A stretch of 64,000 nucleotides of DNA from WVYX01 sp039592335 (GTDB lineage: Bacteria > Gemmatimonadota > Gemmatimonadetes > Gemmatimonadales > GWC2-71-9): positions 51,700 through 115,699 of the forward strand of contig JBDHBX010000006.1 in assembly GCA_039592335.1 (NCBI GenBank), in the 5' to 3' direction. Positions 1 through 8,736 of the stretch are shown piece after piece. Numbering within the stretch: the stretch's first letter is position 1; the number at the start of each line of letters is the position of its first letter. Position numbers and translations under genes: made by a program. Below the pieces are notes generated by a model. The model saw only the letters and a program-made list of their open reading frames with translations. It was not told where the DNA came from and made no database searches.

Positions 1-1
1 G

Positions 2-1420
2 AGCACGTTTGGCAGGGTGGGCGTGGGGGTGGCGGCCTGGTCCGCCGTGCTTCTGCTCGGTTGCGATGCCGGCGGGGGCGATGGAGCGGTAGCGCGCGCC
101 GGCGAGCACGAGCTTTCCACCACGCAGATGGCCGGGTGGTTCGTGATCGGCGAGTCGATCCCGCTGCGGCGCGAGGTGGCTGAGCGCGTGGCGCACCGGT
201 GGGTGGACTACACGCTGTTCGCCGATCGCATCGCAGCCGGCGACTCACTGCTGGATTCCGCCACGGTGCTCGACGCCATGTGGCCCGAGGTGTACGAGCG
301 GCTCGTGGCGCTGTACCACGAACAGCTGGTCGCCGATCGCATTCCTACCGACTCGGCGGCGATCGACAGCGTGTACGCAGCCGGTGACTACCGCCTGATC
401 TGGCACATCCTCGTGCGCTCGGACCCCAGGACTTCTGCCACCGAGAGGGAAGCGGCGCGCGCGCGCGCGGAGGCGCTGCGGACCAGGCTCGTGGCGGGGG
501 AGCCGTGGGAGGTCGTGAACGCGGAGAACGAGGATCCCGGCGCGCAGCAGCAGGGCGGCAGTCTCGGCGTGATCGCCCGCGGGGTCACCGTGCCGGAGTT
601 CGAGGTCGTGGCGTTCGTGCTGGAGCCGGGCGAGCTCTCCCAGGTCACCGCGTCGCAGTTCGGCTACCACATCATTCGGCGCCCCGGGCTGGAGGAGGTG
701 TGGGCCGAGTTCCGTGATGCGCTCCCGCGCCTTCTGGTCGAACAGATGGACCTGCTGATCGTGGAGGACGTGGAGTCGAGGTGGAATCTCGAAGCGCGTC
801 CCTCGGCGCCGAGTGTGATGCGCGAAGCCGCCGCCGCGCCACTGCGGGCCATCGACTCCGACGCGGTCATCGCGAGCTACCGGGGAGGTCGGTTCACGGC
901 AGCCGACTTCGTGCGGTGGCTGGCGGCACTGCCGCCTCAGATGCAGGGACGCATCGAGGCCGCGGGGGACGACCAGCTGCAGGAGCTGGCTACCGGTCTC
1001 ACGCGCAACGAGCTCCTAGTCCGCGAGGCAAGAGAGGCCGGTGTCCAGGTGAGCGGCGAGGAGTATGCGTTGTACCGGGAGCGGCTGCAGGGCGAGGTCC
1101 AGACGGTGCGCACGGTGCTTGGTCTGGACTCGGTGCTGGCCGGTGTCGAGGCGCCCGACGAGCGGCGTGCGCGGGTGGACGAGGCCGTGGAGGCCTACAT
1201 CGTGGCGCTCGTGAGCAGCGGCGGTGACGGCGTCATGGTGCCCGTATTCCTGGCCGGCGCGCTGCGCTCGGACGAGCGCTGGGATGTGTGGGACCGGGGG
1301 CTGGACCAGGCGCTGGAGCGCGCCCAGCTGCTGCGGATGGAGGCGGCGCCGCCGGACTCGGGTGTGATCCCGCCGGGGCCGGCAAGCGACTCGGTCACGG
1401 GTTCGGGAGGTCCAGAGTGA
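2..1420 (+). CDS. Parvulin-type peptidyl-prolyl isomerase lipoprotein (5' end probably outside window)
   Basis: Probable periplasmic peptidyl-prolyl cis-trans isomerase of the PpiC/parvulin family, assisting folding of exported proteins. A hydrophobic segment ends in a lipobox (LLLGC), so the protein is likely membrane-anchored. The middle (about residues 125-235) has the parvulin pattern: 'HILVRSDP', a 'GGSLGVIARG' strand, and the final 'FGYHIIRR'. A C-terminal helical region resembles the chaperone part of SurA-like proteins. The frame is open to the left edge. A GTG at 17 is possible, but a signal peptide starting there would lack a basic n-region and the preceding codon is Arg, so the true start is probably upstream. 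Its stop overlaps the GTG of the next gene by 2 bases, indicating translational coupling. Confidence 0.85.
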   Translation, partial: STFGRVGVGVAAWSAVLLLGCDAGGGDGAVARAGEHELSTTQMAGWFVIGESIPLRREVAERVAHRWVDYTLFADRIAAGDSLLDSATVLDAMWPEVYERLVALYHEQLVADRIPTDSAAIDSVYAAGDYRLIWHILVRSDPRTSATEREAARARAEALRTRLVAGEPWEVVNAENEDPGAQQQGGSLGVIARGVTVPEFEVVAFVLEPGELSQVTASQFGYHIIRRPGLEEVWAEFRDALPRLLVEQMDLLIVEDVESRWNLEARPSAPSVMREAAAAPLRAIDSDAVIASYRGGRFTAADFVRWLAALPPQMQGRIEAAGDDQLQELATGLTRNELLVREAREAGVQVSGEEYALYRERLQGEVQTVRTVLGLDSVLAGVEAPDERRARVDEAVEAYIVALVSSGGDGVMVPVFLAGALRSDERWDVWDRGLDQALERAQLLRMEAAPPDSGVIPPGPASDSVTGSGGPE

Positions 1421-2739
1421 GCGCCTCGCGCATCGCATGGTTGGCGTTGGTGCTGTTGCTGGTGCGGCACGCCCCGGCCGGGGCGCAGGACAGCGCCTTC
1501 GTACTCGTGGACCGGGTCGCGGCGGTCGTGGGCGACGTCGTGATTCCCATGACGCGCGTCGAAGAAGAGCTGAACGTGTTCCGCCAGCAGGGTGGAGAGG
1601 TTCCGGCCGACTCCGCCCAACTGCTTGAGTTGAAGCGCGAGCTGCTCGACAACCTCGTGAGCCAGGAGCTGCTGGTCCAGGCCGCCATGCGCGATACCAT
1701 GGTGGAGGTCACGGACCAGGACGTGCAGCAGTCGGTCGAGCAGGCCCTGGAGGAGATCCGTGGCCAGTTCGGCTCGGACACCGAGTTCGAGCGCCAGCTG
1801 CGCGCCGCCAACTTCGGCTCCCTCGACGAGTACCGCCGGTGGCTCACCGAGCAACAGCGGCGTGAGCTGCTGCGGCGGCAGTACATGCAGCGACTGCGCG
1901 AGCGGGGAGAGCTCGAGCCGCTGCAGCCGACCGAAGAAGAATTGCGCGCCTTCTACGAGCAGACGAAGGCGCAGCAGCAACAGCGCCCGGCGACCCTCAC
2001 GTTCCGGCAGATCGTGATCCGCTCAGAGGCTGACACGGCGGCGCTGTGGGCGGCGTTCCGGCTCGCCGACTCCCTCAAGGTCGTGCTGCGGGAGGGAGCG
2101 GATTTCGACCTGACGGCGCGCCAGTTCTCGGACGACCCCGGCTCGCGGGAGCGCGGCGGGGACCTCGGCTGGGTGCGGCGCGGGATGCTGGTGACGGAGT
2201 TCGAGTCGGTGGCGTTCCGGCTCCGCCCAGGAGTGATCTCGGAGCCGGTGCGCTCGGTGTTCGGGTTCCATATCGTCCGCGTCGATCGGCGCCAGCCGGG
2301 CGAGGTGATGGTGCGCCACATCCTGATCGCCCCGACCATCACCGAGGCCGATCGGGCCCGGGCCCGGGCTACGGCGGACTCGGTGCTCCAAGCGCTGCGG
2401 GACGGATCGCCCGTCGACTCGTTGACCACGCTGTACCACGACAGGGCCGGGCAGGAACAGGCGCTGGTCGAGGACTTCCCGCAGGATCGCTTGCCGCCGG
2501 AGTACCAGGCCCCGCTCGAGGGGCGACAGCCCGGCGAGTGGTTCGGTCCCATCGTGCTCGACCGGGGTGACGGCCGACCCAAGTATGCCGTCGTGCTGTT
2601 CCAGGACTACCGGCCCGCCGGACCGTTCAGCTACGAGGACCTGCGCGACCGCCTGCGCAGCACCCTGGCCGAGCAGAACGCCATGCAGCGGCTGATCCAG
2701 GCGCTGCGCGAATCCACCTACATCGAAAGTCGGCTCTGA
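1417..2739 (+). CDS. surA: SurA-like periplasmic chaperone / peptidyl-prolyl isomerase
   Basis: Periplasmic outer-membrane-protein chaperone with a signal peptide ending near 'APAGAQD', an N-terminal SurA helical domain (about residues 25-160) and two tandem parvulin domains. The first contains 'GGDLGWVRRGML' and 'FGFHIVRVDRR'; the second starts at 'VRHILIAPT' and looks more degenerate. The start is GTG 1417, preceded by GGGAGG at 1405-1410 and overlapping the upstream stop; a longer frame from 1288 would run inside the previous gene. The order SurA then PdxA is also found in enterobacteria. In diderms SurA feeds the BAM complex, which suits the many barrel proteins encoded in this window. 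The exact name is inferred from domain order and neighbours. Confidence 0.88.
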   Translation: MSASRIAWLALVLLLVRHAPAGAQDSAFVLVDRVAAVVGDVVIPMTRVEEELNVFRQQGGEVPADSAQLLELKRELLDNLVSQELLVQAAMRDTMVEVTDQDVQQSVEQALEEIRGQFGSDTEFERQLRAANFGSLDEYRRWLTEQQRRELLRRQYMQRLRERGELEPLQPTEEELRAFYEQTKAQQQQRPATLTFRQIVIRSEADTAALWAAFRLADSLKVVLREGADFDLTARQFSDDPGSRERGGDLGWVRRGMLVTEFESVAFRLRPGVISEPVRSVFGFHIVRVDRRQPGEVMVRHILIAPTITEADRARARATADSVLQALRDGSPVDSLTTLYHDRAGQEQALVEDFPQDRLPPEYQAPLEGRQPGEWFGPIVLDRGDGRPKYAVVLFQDYRPAGPFSYEDLRDRLRSTLAEQNAMQRLIQALRESTYIESRL

Positions 2740-2743
2740 CGCC

Positions 2744-3640
2744 ATGCCGCCGCGCGTCGCGATCACGTTGGGCGATCCGCGGGGCATCGGACCGGAAGTC
2801 GTCAGCAAGACGCTGGCCGATCCGCCAGCGGAGGCGGAGTATGTGGTCATTGGCCCGGATGAGCTCGTGGCTGAGCTGCCGGCCGACCGACGCATTGGCA
2901 TCGGGACTCTGGGGAAGGCTACGGTGGAAGGTGCCGGGCGTCTCACCGCCGATGCGGTCCTGAAGGCCGTGGAGCTGGCGCTCTCCGGCGCTGTGGATGC
3001 CATCGTTACGGCGCCGGCGGAGAAGCGTGCCCTGCACGCGGCCGGGTACGAGTACCCGGGGCACACCGAGTGGCTCGCCGAGCTGGCGGGCGGAGTGGAC
3101 GTGGTGATGATGCTGGTCGCGGGGAGCCTGCGGGTCGCGCTCGTCACCACGCACATTCCACTCGCCGAGGTGCCCTTAGCTGTGACCATCGAGCGGGTGC
3201 TCAGGGCCGGGCAGATCACGCGCTCCGCCTTGGAGTGCTGGTGGGGCATCGAGGATGCGCGCCTGGCGGTGTGCGCGCTCAACCCCCACGGTGGCGAGGG
3301 GGGGCTGTTCGGCGACGAGGACGACGAAGTGCTCGCGCCGGCGGCGCGGGAGCTGGATGCGACCGGGCCGCTTCCCGCCGATACGGTCTTCGTGCGCGCC
3401 CTGCGCGGGGAGTTCGACGCGGTGCTCACGCCGTATCACGACGTGGGCATGACGGCGGTGAAGGTGGCGGGGTTCGGTGGCGGCGTGAACGTGACGCTGG
3501 GGCTTCCGTTCATCCGCACGGCGCCCGATCACGGGACCGGGTTCGACATCGCAGGGCAGGGCATCGCCGAAGCGGGCTCGATGCGGGAGGCGGTGCGGTT
3601 GGCGGCGGAGTTGGGCGTGCTGAGGCGGGGTGGGGTGTAG
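2744..3640 (+). CDS. pdxA: 4-hydroxythreonine-4-phosphate dehydrogenase PdxA
   Basis: Catalyses NAD-dependent oxidation of 4-phosphohydroxy-L-threonine in the DXP-dependent pyridoxal 5'-phosphate pathway; cytosolic. The N-terminal 'ITLGDPRGIGPEVV' is the family signature. The three metal-binding histidines lie in 'YPGHTEWLA', 'ALNPHGGEGG' and 'LTPYHDVGMTAVK'. The C-terminal 'RTAPDHGTGFDIAG' is also typical. At 298 residues it is somewhat shorter than the usual 320-330, mainly around residues 45-70, but no key residue is missing. It follows surA by 4 bases, so the three genes from the left edge form one operon. PLP made through this route would serve the aminotransferase and dehydratase encoded further on. 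Confidence 0.93.
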   Translation: MPPRVAITLGDPRGIGPEVVSKTLADPPAEAEYVVIGPDELVAELPADRRIGIGTLGKATVEGAGRLTADAVLKAVELALSGAVDAIVTAPAEKRALHAAGYEYPGHTEWLAELAGGVDVVMMLVAGSLRVALVTTHIPLAEVPLAVTIERVLRAGQITRSALECWWGIEDARLAVCALNPHGGEGGLFGDEDDEVLAPAARELDATGPLPADTVFVRALRGEFDAVLTPYHDVGMTAVKVAGFGGGVNVTLGLPFIRTAPDHGTGFDIAGQGIAEAGSMREAVRLAAELGVLRRGGV

Positions 3641-3643
3641 CCG

Positions 3644-4969
3644 TCAGGTTGTCTTGTCGCCCTCCTTGACCATGCGCAGCTTGTCGACGCGCAGCCCCTC
3701 CATCTCCAGTACCTCGAACCGCACGTCGCCCACCGTCACGCGGTCACCCACCTGCGGCAACCGGCCCAGCTGCCCGAAGACGTACCCACCGATCGTCAGG
3801 TAGTCCTCGTGGGAGATCTCGAGGTCGTAGGCCTCGTTCACGTCCTGGATCTCCATGTCGCCGGGGAGGGTGATGCCGTCTGCGGCGGCTTGGGGGAGCG
3901 GCTCCGCCTCGTCGTACTCGTCGTAGATCTCCCCGACGATCTCCTCGAGCAGATCCTCCATTGTGACGATACCGGCGGTGCCCCCGTACTCGTCGAGCAC
4001 CACCGCCATCTGTGCCTTGATGCGCTTCATGTCGGCGAGCACGTCCTCCACCTCACGCGTGCCCGGCACGAACATCGGCTCGCGGACGATCGAGCTGACC
4101 GGGTCGCGCTCGCGCTCCGACAGCGCCGCCAGGATCTGCTTCACGTGTACGATTCCCACCAGGTCGTCCAGCGATTCGCCGTACACCGGATAGCGGGAGC
4201 GTCCCACCTGGCGAACCCGCCCCGCAGCCTCGGCAATGGTGAGGTCTGCAGGGAGGCCGACCACCTCGGTGCGGGGGGTCATCACGTCGCGCGCGTTCTT
4301 CTCGGTGAACTCGAAGACGCCCTCGATCATCTCCACGTCCTCGTGGTCGAGGTGGCCCGATTTCTGGCTCTGCCGCAGGATCGTCACGATCTCCTGCGGC
4401 GAATGCACCGCCTCGAGCTCGTCGGCCGTGGCTTTGACGCCTAGGAGGCGCAGCAGCCGGTTGGCGCTCCAGTTGAGCAGATTGGTGAGGGGCAGGGTGA
4501 TCCACGTGAAGAACATGAGCGGTCGCGCCAGCCACCGAGCGGTGGGCTCGGGGAAGGTGATGGCCCAGTTCTTCGGTGCCAGCTCTCCCACCACGACGTG
4601 CAGAAACGACACGATCGACACCGCGACGATGGATGCCACACCCGCGCGGCCCAGGAACGACACCGCCGCCGGCAGCCGCTCGCCCCAATCGTGGAACAGC
4701 ACGGCCACGGTATCCTCGGCGACGTAGCCCAGGAGAATCGATGCCAGGGTGATGCCCAGCTGGCAGCTCGAGAGCTGACGCTGCAGGTCTTGCTGTGCTG
4801 CCTGAACCGCCCGGGCCTTCCGGTCGCCGCTCTGGATCAGTGCCTCGACGCGGGACCGGCGCGCGGCGACGAGGGCGAATTCGGACGCTACGAAGAACGC
4901 GTTCGCCGCGACGAGGGCCACCACCGCGGCGGCGCGGAGCAGGAGGGATGTTAAGGAGATCTCTTCCAT
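3644..4969 (-). CDS. CNNM/CorC-HlyC family membrane transporter (DUF21-CBS-CorC_C)
   Basis: Membrane protein of the 'hemolysin'/CorC/CNNM family, usually linked to Mg or Co efflux or homeostasis. Residues 1-190 form a DUF21 transmembrane domain, starting with a hydrophobic helix and 'NAFFVASEFALVAARRSRV'. Next come two CBS motifs (about 215-335; 'VMTPRTEVVGLP' and 'MAVVLDEYGGTAGIVTMEDLLEEIVGEI'), then a C-terminal CorC/HlyC domain (about 350-435). The length, 441 residues, is normal. It converges with pdxA 3 bases apart and is divergent from the cation diffusion facilitator gene across a 70-base gap. The two metal-ion transporters may therefore share a control region. Hemolytic activity is a historical label and is not implied. 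Confidence 0.88.
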   Translation of the reverse strand: MEEISLTSLLLRAAAVVALVAANAFFVASEFALVAARRSRVEALIQSGDRKARAVQAAQQDLQRQLSSCQLGITLASILLGYVAEDTVAVLFHDWGERLPAAVSFLGRAGVASIVAVSIVSFLHVVVGELAPKNWAITFPEPTARWLARPLMFFTWITLPLTNLLNWSANRLLRLLGVKATADELEAVHSPQEIVTILRQSQKSGHLDHEDVEMIEGVFEFTEKNARDVMTPRTEVVGLPADLTIAEAAGRVRQVGRSRYPVYGESLDDLVGIVHVKQILAALSERERDPVSSIVREPMFVPGTREVEDVLADMKRIKAQMAVVLDEYGGTAGIVTMEDLLEEIVGEIYDEYDEAEPLPQAAADGITLPGDMEIQDVNEAYDLEISHEDYLTIGGYVFGQLGRLPQVGDRVTVGDVRFEVLEMEGLRVDKLRMVKEGDKTT

Positions 4970-5039
4970 TCGGATCGCTTAGGGGTAAGGTAAGAGGTCC
5001 AGCCGGACGCGCCAATCTGAAGCCAAGGCGGAACCGCTC

Positions 5040-5984
5040 GTGATCAACCCGGTCGACCAGACCCACCCGCCCACCGAGCGCTCGCTCGACTGCGTAGGCC
5101 GCACGCCGGCGCTGTCGGGCCACAAGCGCACGCTCAAGCTGGTGCTGGCCATCACCGCCGGCTTCATGGTGGTGGAATTCGTGGCCGGGTGGCTGGCCAA
5201 CTCGCTGGCGTTGCTGGCCGACGCCGGCCACATGCTAACCGACACTGCCGCGCTCGCGTTGGCGCTGTTCGCCGCGTGGATCGCGCAGCTCCCCGCGACG
5301 CCCGACAAGACCTTCGGCTACCTGCGGTTCGAGATCCTGGCGGCCCTGGTCAACGGCGCGGTGCTCTTCCTGGTGGCCGGGCTCATCGTGTGGGATGCCG
5401 TCGAGCGGTTCGCGGATCCGCCGGAGGTCGAGGCCCGCATCCTGTTCGGCGTCGCGGCGGCCGGTCTGATCGTGAACCTGATCGGGGCGCGGCTGCTGCA
5501 CGCGGGGCACAAGGAGTCGCTCAACGTGCGGGGAGCGTACTTGCACGTGCTGGGCGATCTGCTCGGCTCGGTCGGCGCGCTGGCCGCGGGCGCCATCATC
5601 TTGCTCACCGGCTGGATGCTGGCCGATCCCATCATCTCGATCGGCATCGCCCTGCTCATTCTGGTGGGGGCCTGGCGCCTCATGCGGGAGAGCGTGGACG
5701 TGCTGCTGGAGGCCACGCCGCGGCACATCGCGCTGGGAGAGGTGGAGCGGCAGATCGCCACGGTCCCGGGGGTCAAGGACGTGCACGACCTGCATGTCTG
5801 GACGCTCACGAGCGGCGTCGTGGCCATGAGCGGGCACGCCGTGGTCCCGGAGCCGGGCGATGGACAACGGGTGCTGGAGGCAGTGCAGGAGCGGCTGGGC
5901 GCGCTGGGCATCCATCACGTCACCATCCAGATCGAGCGCAACCAGCTGGATCCGTGCGAGCCCGGCGACGTCACAGAGCCCTGA
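5040..5984 (+). CDS. Cation diffusion facilitator (CzcD/ZitB-type Zn/Co/Cd efflux)
   Basis: Inner-membrane divalent-metal/proton antiporter of the CDF family. Six hydrophobic segments lie between residues 30 and 215. The metal-site motifs are visible: 'LLADAGHMLTD' in TM2 and 'HVLGDLLGS' in TM5, giving the HxxxD pairs of zinc-transporting members. The C-terminal cytoplasmic ferredoxin-like domain includes 'VPGVKDVHDLHVWTL'. Start GTG 5040 follows an AAGGCGGAA purine stretch. The N-terminus lacks the long His-rich tail of some zinc transporters. Divergent from the CorC-like gene. Substrate specificity cannot be read beyond the probable zinc subgroup. Confidence 0.88.
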   Translation: MINPVDQTHPPTERSLDCVGRTPALSGHKRTLKLVLAITAGFMVVEFVAGWLANSLALLADAGHMLTDTAALALALFAAWIAQLPATPDKTFGYLRFEILAALVNGAVLFLVAGLIVWDAVERFADPPEVEARILFGVAAAGLIVNLIGARLLHAGHKESLNVRGAYLHVLGDLLGSVGALAAGAIILLTGWMLADPIISIGIALLILVGAWRLMRESVDVLLEATPRHIALGEVERQIATVPGVKDVHDLHVWTLTSGVVAMSGHAVVPEPGDGQRVLEAVQERLGALGIHHVTIQIERNQLDPCEPGDVTEP

Positions 5985-5988
5985 CCCG

Positions 5989-6017
5989 TTGCTTTCCCCA
6001 CCGGTCCTGTCTATACT
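5989..6017 (+). promoter_or_regulatory. Sigma70-type promoter for typA
   Basis: TTGCTT at 5989-5994 and TATACT at 6012-6017 are separated by exactly 17 bases. They lie 52 bases upstream of the TTG start of the GTPase gene and just after the preceding stop codon. This is one of the best housekeeping promoter matches in the window. Confidence 0.65.
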
Positions 6018-6069
6018 GCCCCACCCGATGACACGGTAGTTCGCCACGGCGACACTCGAAGGCTCTCCC

Positions 6070-7953
6070 TTGGACATACGAAACATCGCGATTATCGCGC
6101 ACGTCGATCACGGCAAGACGACGCTCGTGGACCAGATGCTGCGGCAGGCGGGAGTGTTCCGCGCCAACCAGCAAGTGGAGGAGCGCGTGCTGGACTCCAA
6201 CCCGCTGGAGCGGGAGCGGGGCATCACGATCCTCTCCAAGAACGCCTCGCTGCGGTGGGATGGGGTCAAGATCAACCTCGTGGACACCCCGGGACACGCC
6301 GATTTCGGGGGCGAGGTCGAGCGCATCCTGCGGATGGTGGACGGCGTGCTGCTGCTGGTCGATGCGGCCGAGGGCCCCATGCCGCAGACTCGGTTCGTCA
6401 CCCGCAAGGCCCTGGCCCTGGGCCTCCACCCGGTCGTCGTGATCAACAAGGTGGACCGGGCCGATGCGCGCCCGGCGGAAGTACACGACGACGTGCTGGA
6501 GCTGTTCATGGAGCTCGAGGCGTCCCACGAGCAGCTCGACGCGCCGTTCATCTACGCCTCGGCCCGGGATGGCCACGCCACTACCGAGCTGTCGGCGGTG
6601 GCACGACTCGCGTCCGGCGAGGCCGGCTCCGACGATCTGGATCTGCGTCCCCTGTTCGAGGCCATCCTCGGGCACGTGCCCGCCCCGTCGGGGGATGGGT
6701 CCGGCCCGTTCCAGATGCTGATTTCCACCCTCGACTACTCGTCCTATCTCGGCCGCCTGGGCATCGGGCTGGTCGAGCGGGGCGGAGTGCGGGTGGGGCA
6801 GGAGGTGGCGCTGCTGCCGTTGGGAGAGCCGGGAATCGTGGCGGAGGACCAGGCCCGGCCGCGCCGGGTGGTGCGGCTTTTTGGCTTCGAGGGCCTCGGT
6901 CGCGTCGAGCTGGAGGAAGCCCGGGCCGGCGACATCGTGGCGCTTGCCGGCATGGAAGGGGTGGAAATCGGTGCGACGGTGACAGACCCGGCCCGGCCGG
7001 AGCGTTTGGCGGGCATCGCGGTCGAGGAGCCCACGATCTCGGTGGACTTCTTGGTCAACAACTCACCCTTTGCCGGACGGGTGGGGAAGTACGTCACCAG
7101 CCGCCAGCTGCGGGAGCGCCTCTACGGAGAGATGGAGCGCAACGTGGCGCTGCGGGTGGAGGACACCGATAAGCCCGAAGTGCTGACCGTCTCGGGCCGG
7201 GGCGAGCTCCACCTCTCGATCCTGATGGAGACGATGCGGCGTGAGGGCTACGAGTTCCAGGTGAGCCGGCCGCGCGTGATCCCCAAGCAAGGGCCAAGCG
7301 GGGAGCGCCTAGAGCCGTACGAGGAGCTGGTGGTGGACGTGCCCGAGGAAATGCTCGGCACCGTGATCGAGACGCTGGGCCCCCGGCGGGGCGACATGCT
7401 CGACATGAAGAACCCGGGCAAGAGCCGCGTGCGGATGCGGTTCCGGATGCCGGCCCGGGGGCTGTTCGGCTACCGCTCCGAGTTCCTCACGGAGACCCGG
7501 GGTGAGGGGATCATGCACCACCGGTTCCTGGAGTACGGCCCCTGGGCGGGGCCGCTCGCCGGGCGCAGCCGCGGGGTCCTTGTGGCGGACCGGGAGGGCG
7601 TGGCCGTAGCTTATGCCCTGTGGAACCTGGCGGAGCGGTCCACGCTGTTCGTGGAGCCCGGCGAGGCGGTCTACGAGGGGATGATCGCGGGCGAGCACGT
7701 CAGGGCGGGGGACCTTGACGTGAACGTGACGAAGGGTAAGAAACTAACGAACATGCGGACCACGGCGTCCGACGAGAACGTGCAGCTCGAGCCCCCCAGG
7801 GAGATCACCCTCGAGCTGGCCCTGGAGTTTATCGAAGACGACGAGCTCATTGAGGTGACACCGGAGACGATCCGGCTGCGGAAACGCGCCTTGGCGGCCA
7901 TGGAGCGGAAGAAGGCCGCTCGCCGGGCGCGGGCCGTGAACGGATCTCCCTAG
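6070..7953 (+). CDS. typA: Ribosome-associated GTPase TypA/BipA
   Basis: Translational GTPase of the EF-G/LepA class that binds the 70S ribosome and helps 50S assembly and stress adaptation. The G motifs are complete: G1 'AHVDHGKTT' at residues 10-18, 'ERERGITI', 'DTPGHADFGGEV' and 'NKVDRADARP'. EF-G-like domains II, III and V follow, and the TypA-specific C-terminal domain contains 'GKKLTNMRTTASDENV'. At 627 residues it is slightly longer than the usual ~605. The start is TTG 6070, giving the conserved N-terminus 'MDIRNIAIIAHVDHG'. It probably has its own promoter (5989-6017). Confidence 0.95.
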   Translation: MDIRNIAIIAHVDHGKTTLVDQMLRQAGVFRANQQVEERVLDSNPLERERGITILSKNASLRWDGVKINLVDTPGHADFGGEVERILRMVDGVLLLVDAAEGPMPQTRFVTRKALALGLHPVVVINKVDRADARPAEVHDDVLELFMELEASHEQLDAPFIYASARDGHATTELSAVARLASGEAGSDDLDLRPLFEAILGHVPAPSGDGSGPFQMLISTLDYSSYLGRLGIGLVERGGVRVGQEVALLPLGEPGIVAEDQARPRRVVRLFGFEGLGRVELEEARAGDIVALAGMEGVEIGATVTDPARPERLAGIAVEEPTISVDFLVNNSPFAGRVGKYVTSRQLRERLYGEMERNVALRVEDTDKPEVLTVSGRGELHLSILMETMRREGYEFQVSRPRVIPKQGPSGERLEPYEELVVDVPEEMLGTVIETLGPRRGDMLDMKNPGKSRVRMRFRMPARGLFGYRSEFLTETRGEGIMHHRFLEYGPWAGPLAGRSRGVLVADREGVAVAYALWNLAERSTLFVEPGEAVYEGMIAGEHVRAGDLDVNVTKGKKLTNMRTTASDENVQLEPPREITLELALEFIEDDELIEVTPETIRLRKRALAAMERKKAARRARAVNGSP

Positions 7954-7990
7954 CCAATCTCTACCGTGAGGAGCGCAGGAGGATCGGACC

Positions 7991-8203
7991 ATGTTGCCGC
8001 GGGAGACCTCGTTCCCGCCGCTGAGCGTCGCGCGCCTTGACGACGACGAGGAAGCCCCTGACAGCGGCTACGACGAGTTCGAAGAGGACGACGAGATCGA
8101 CGAAGACGAAGAGTACGACGAAGACGAGTACGAGGAGTATGAGGAGGAGTTCGACGAGGCCGATGACTCACGGCCCGTGCGCCGGCACGGCGATTGGGAG
8201 TAA
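7991..8203 (+). CDS. Small, extremely acidic protein of unknown function
   Basis: A 70-residue protein whose residues 17-60 are almost entirely Asp, Glu and Tyr, with a short basic tail (RPVRRHG). The ATG is preceded by AGGAGG at 7978-7983 with good spacing, which supports a real gene despite low complexity. It lies 37 bases after typA and could be co-transcribed with it. No domain is recognised. Such acidic peptides can act as nucleic-acid mimics, chaperone tails or ribosome-associated factors, but nothing here decides. The overlapping frame 8037-8219 is a Thr/Ser-rich shadow of the same repeats. Confidence 0.6.
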   Translation: MLPRETSFPPLSVARLDDDEEAPDSGYDEFEEDDEIDEDEEYDEDEYEEYEEEFDEADDSRPVRRHGDWE

Positions 8204-8277
8204 CGGGGTCGACGTGTGAGGCAGCGGCCGAGGGTAGAGGCGGGGCCAGTGATCGTCTAGATTTACATCCCCCACTG

Positions 8278-8352
<75 letters not shown>

Positions 8353-8368
8353 TAGGCGTAAGGTGAGA

Positions 8369-8397
8369 ACCCGTAGTCGGTTAACCCGGCTGCGGGT
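8369..8397 (+). terminator. Hairpin downstream of tRNA-Ile
   Basis: ACCCGTAG (8369-8376) pairs with CTGCGGGT (8390-8397) with one G-T wobble and a 13-base loop that can pair further. It lies 16 bases after the tRNA. There is no clear T-run, so it may be a processing or terminator hairpin. Confidence 0.4.
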
Positions 8398-8443
8398 GTT
8401 GCGTCGGCGGGCGGTGTAAGGTCGGTGGCGGGCTGGGCGCCCG

Positions 8444-8617
8444 TTAGAATTCGCGCTTCTTCATCTCGGAGAAGAAGTCGCGTAGCTCAGTGTCCTCGTC
8501 GGGCTCCGGGGGCAGCGTCTTGTCGTACTGGCGCCGCTTCTTCTTCTTGGCCTTGGCGGCCTTGGCAGCGTTCTTCTTCACTAACGCGGCCAGCTTCCGT
8601 TCGTCGCTCTTCGACAT
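8444..8617 (-). CDS. Small lysine-rich basic protein of unknown function
   Basis: A 57-residue protein starting 'MSKSDERKLAALVKKN', continuing with an Ala/Lys block (AAKAAKAKKKKRR) and ending in an acidic 'DEDTELRDFFSEMKKREF'. The start is ATG 8617 because AGGAG lies 7 bases upstream; a longer frame from 8695 has no such site. The Ala-Lys block resembles histone-H1-like or ribosome-binding peptides, but no family is recognised. It lies on the strand opposite the tRNA and downstream of the methyltransferase gene. The ribosome-binding site (AGGAGCACC) is part of a 12-base direct repeat (8619-8630 and 8713-8724). Confidence 0.6.
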   Translation of the reverse strand: MSKSDERKLAALVKKNAAKAAKAKKKKRRQYDKTLPPEPDEDTELRDFFSEMKKREF

Positions 8618-8736
8618 CGGTGCTCCTAGGAAGGTGCCGGGTGTGGCGCGCCTAACCCACATTGGACTGAATCTAATCTGCCTGCCCGGCGACATCCGGT
8701 CCAGAAGGCTCCGGTGCTCCTAGGCAGCGTGTTCAC

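Noticed and set aside
1195..1980. 261-residue minus-strand frame across the parvulin/SurA junction
   Set aside because: Antisense to two well-supported genes; composition is Leu/His/Arg shadow typical of high-GC DNA, and no motif is present.
8037..8219. Thr/Ser/Lys-rich alternative frame in the acidic mini-gene
   Set aside because: It is the +1 reading of the GAC/GAG repeats; only the 7991 frame has AGGAGG upstream.
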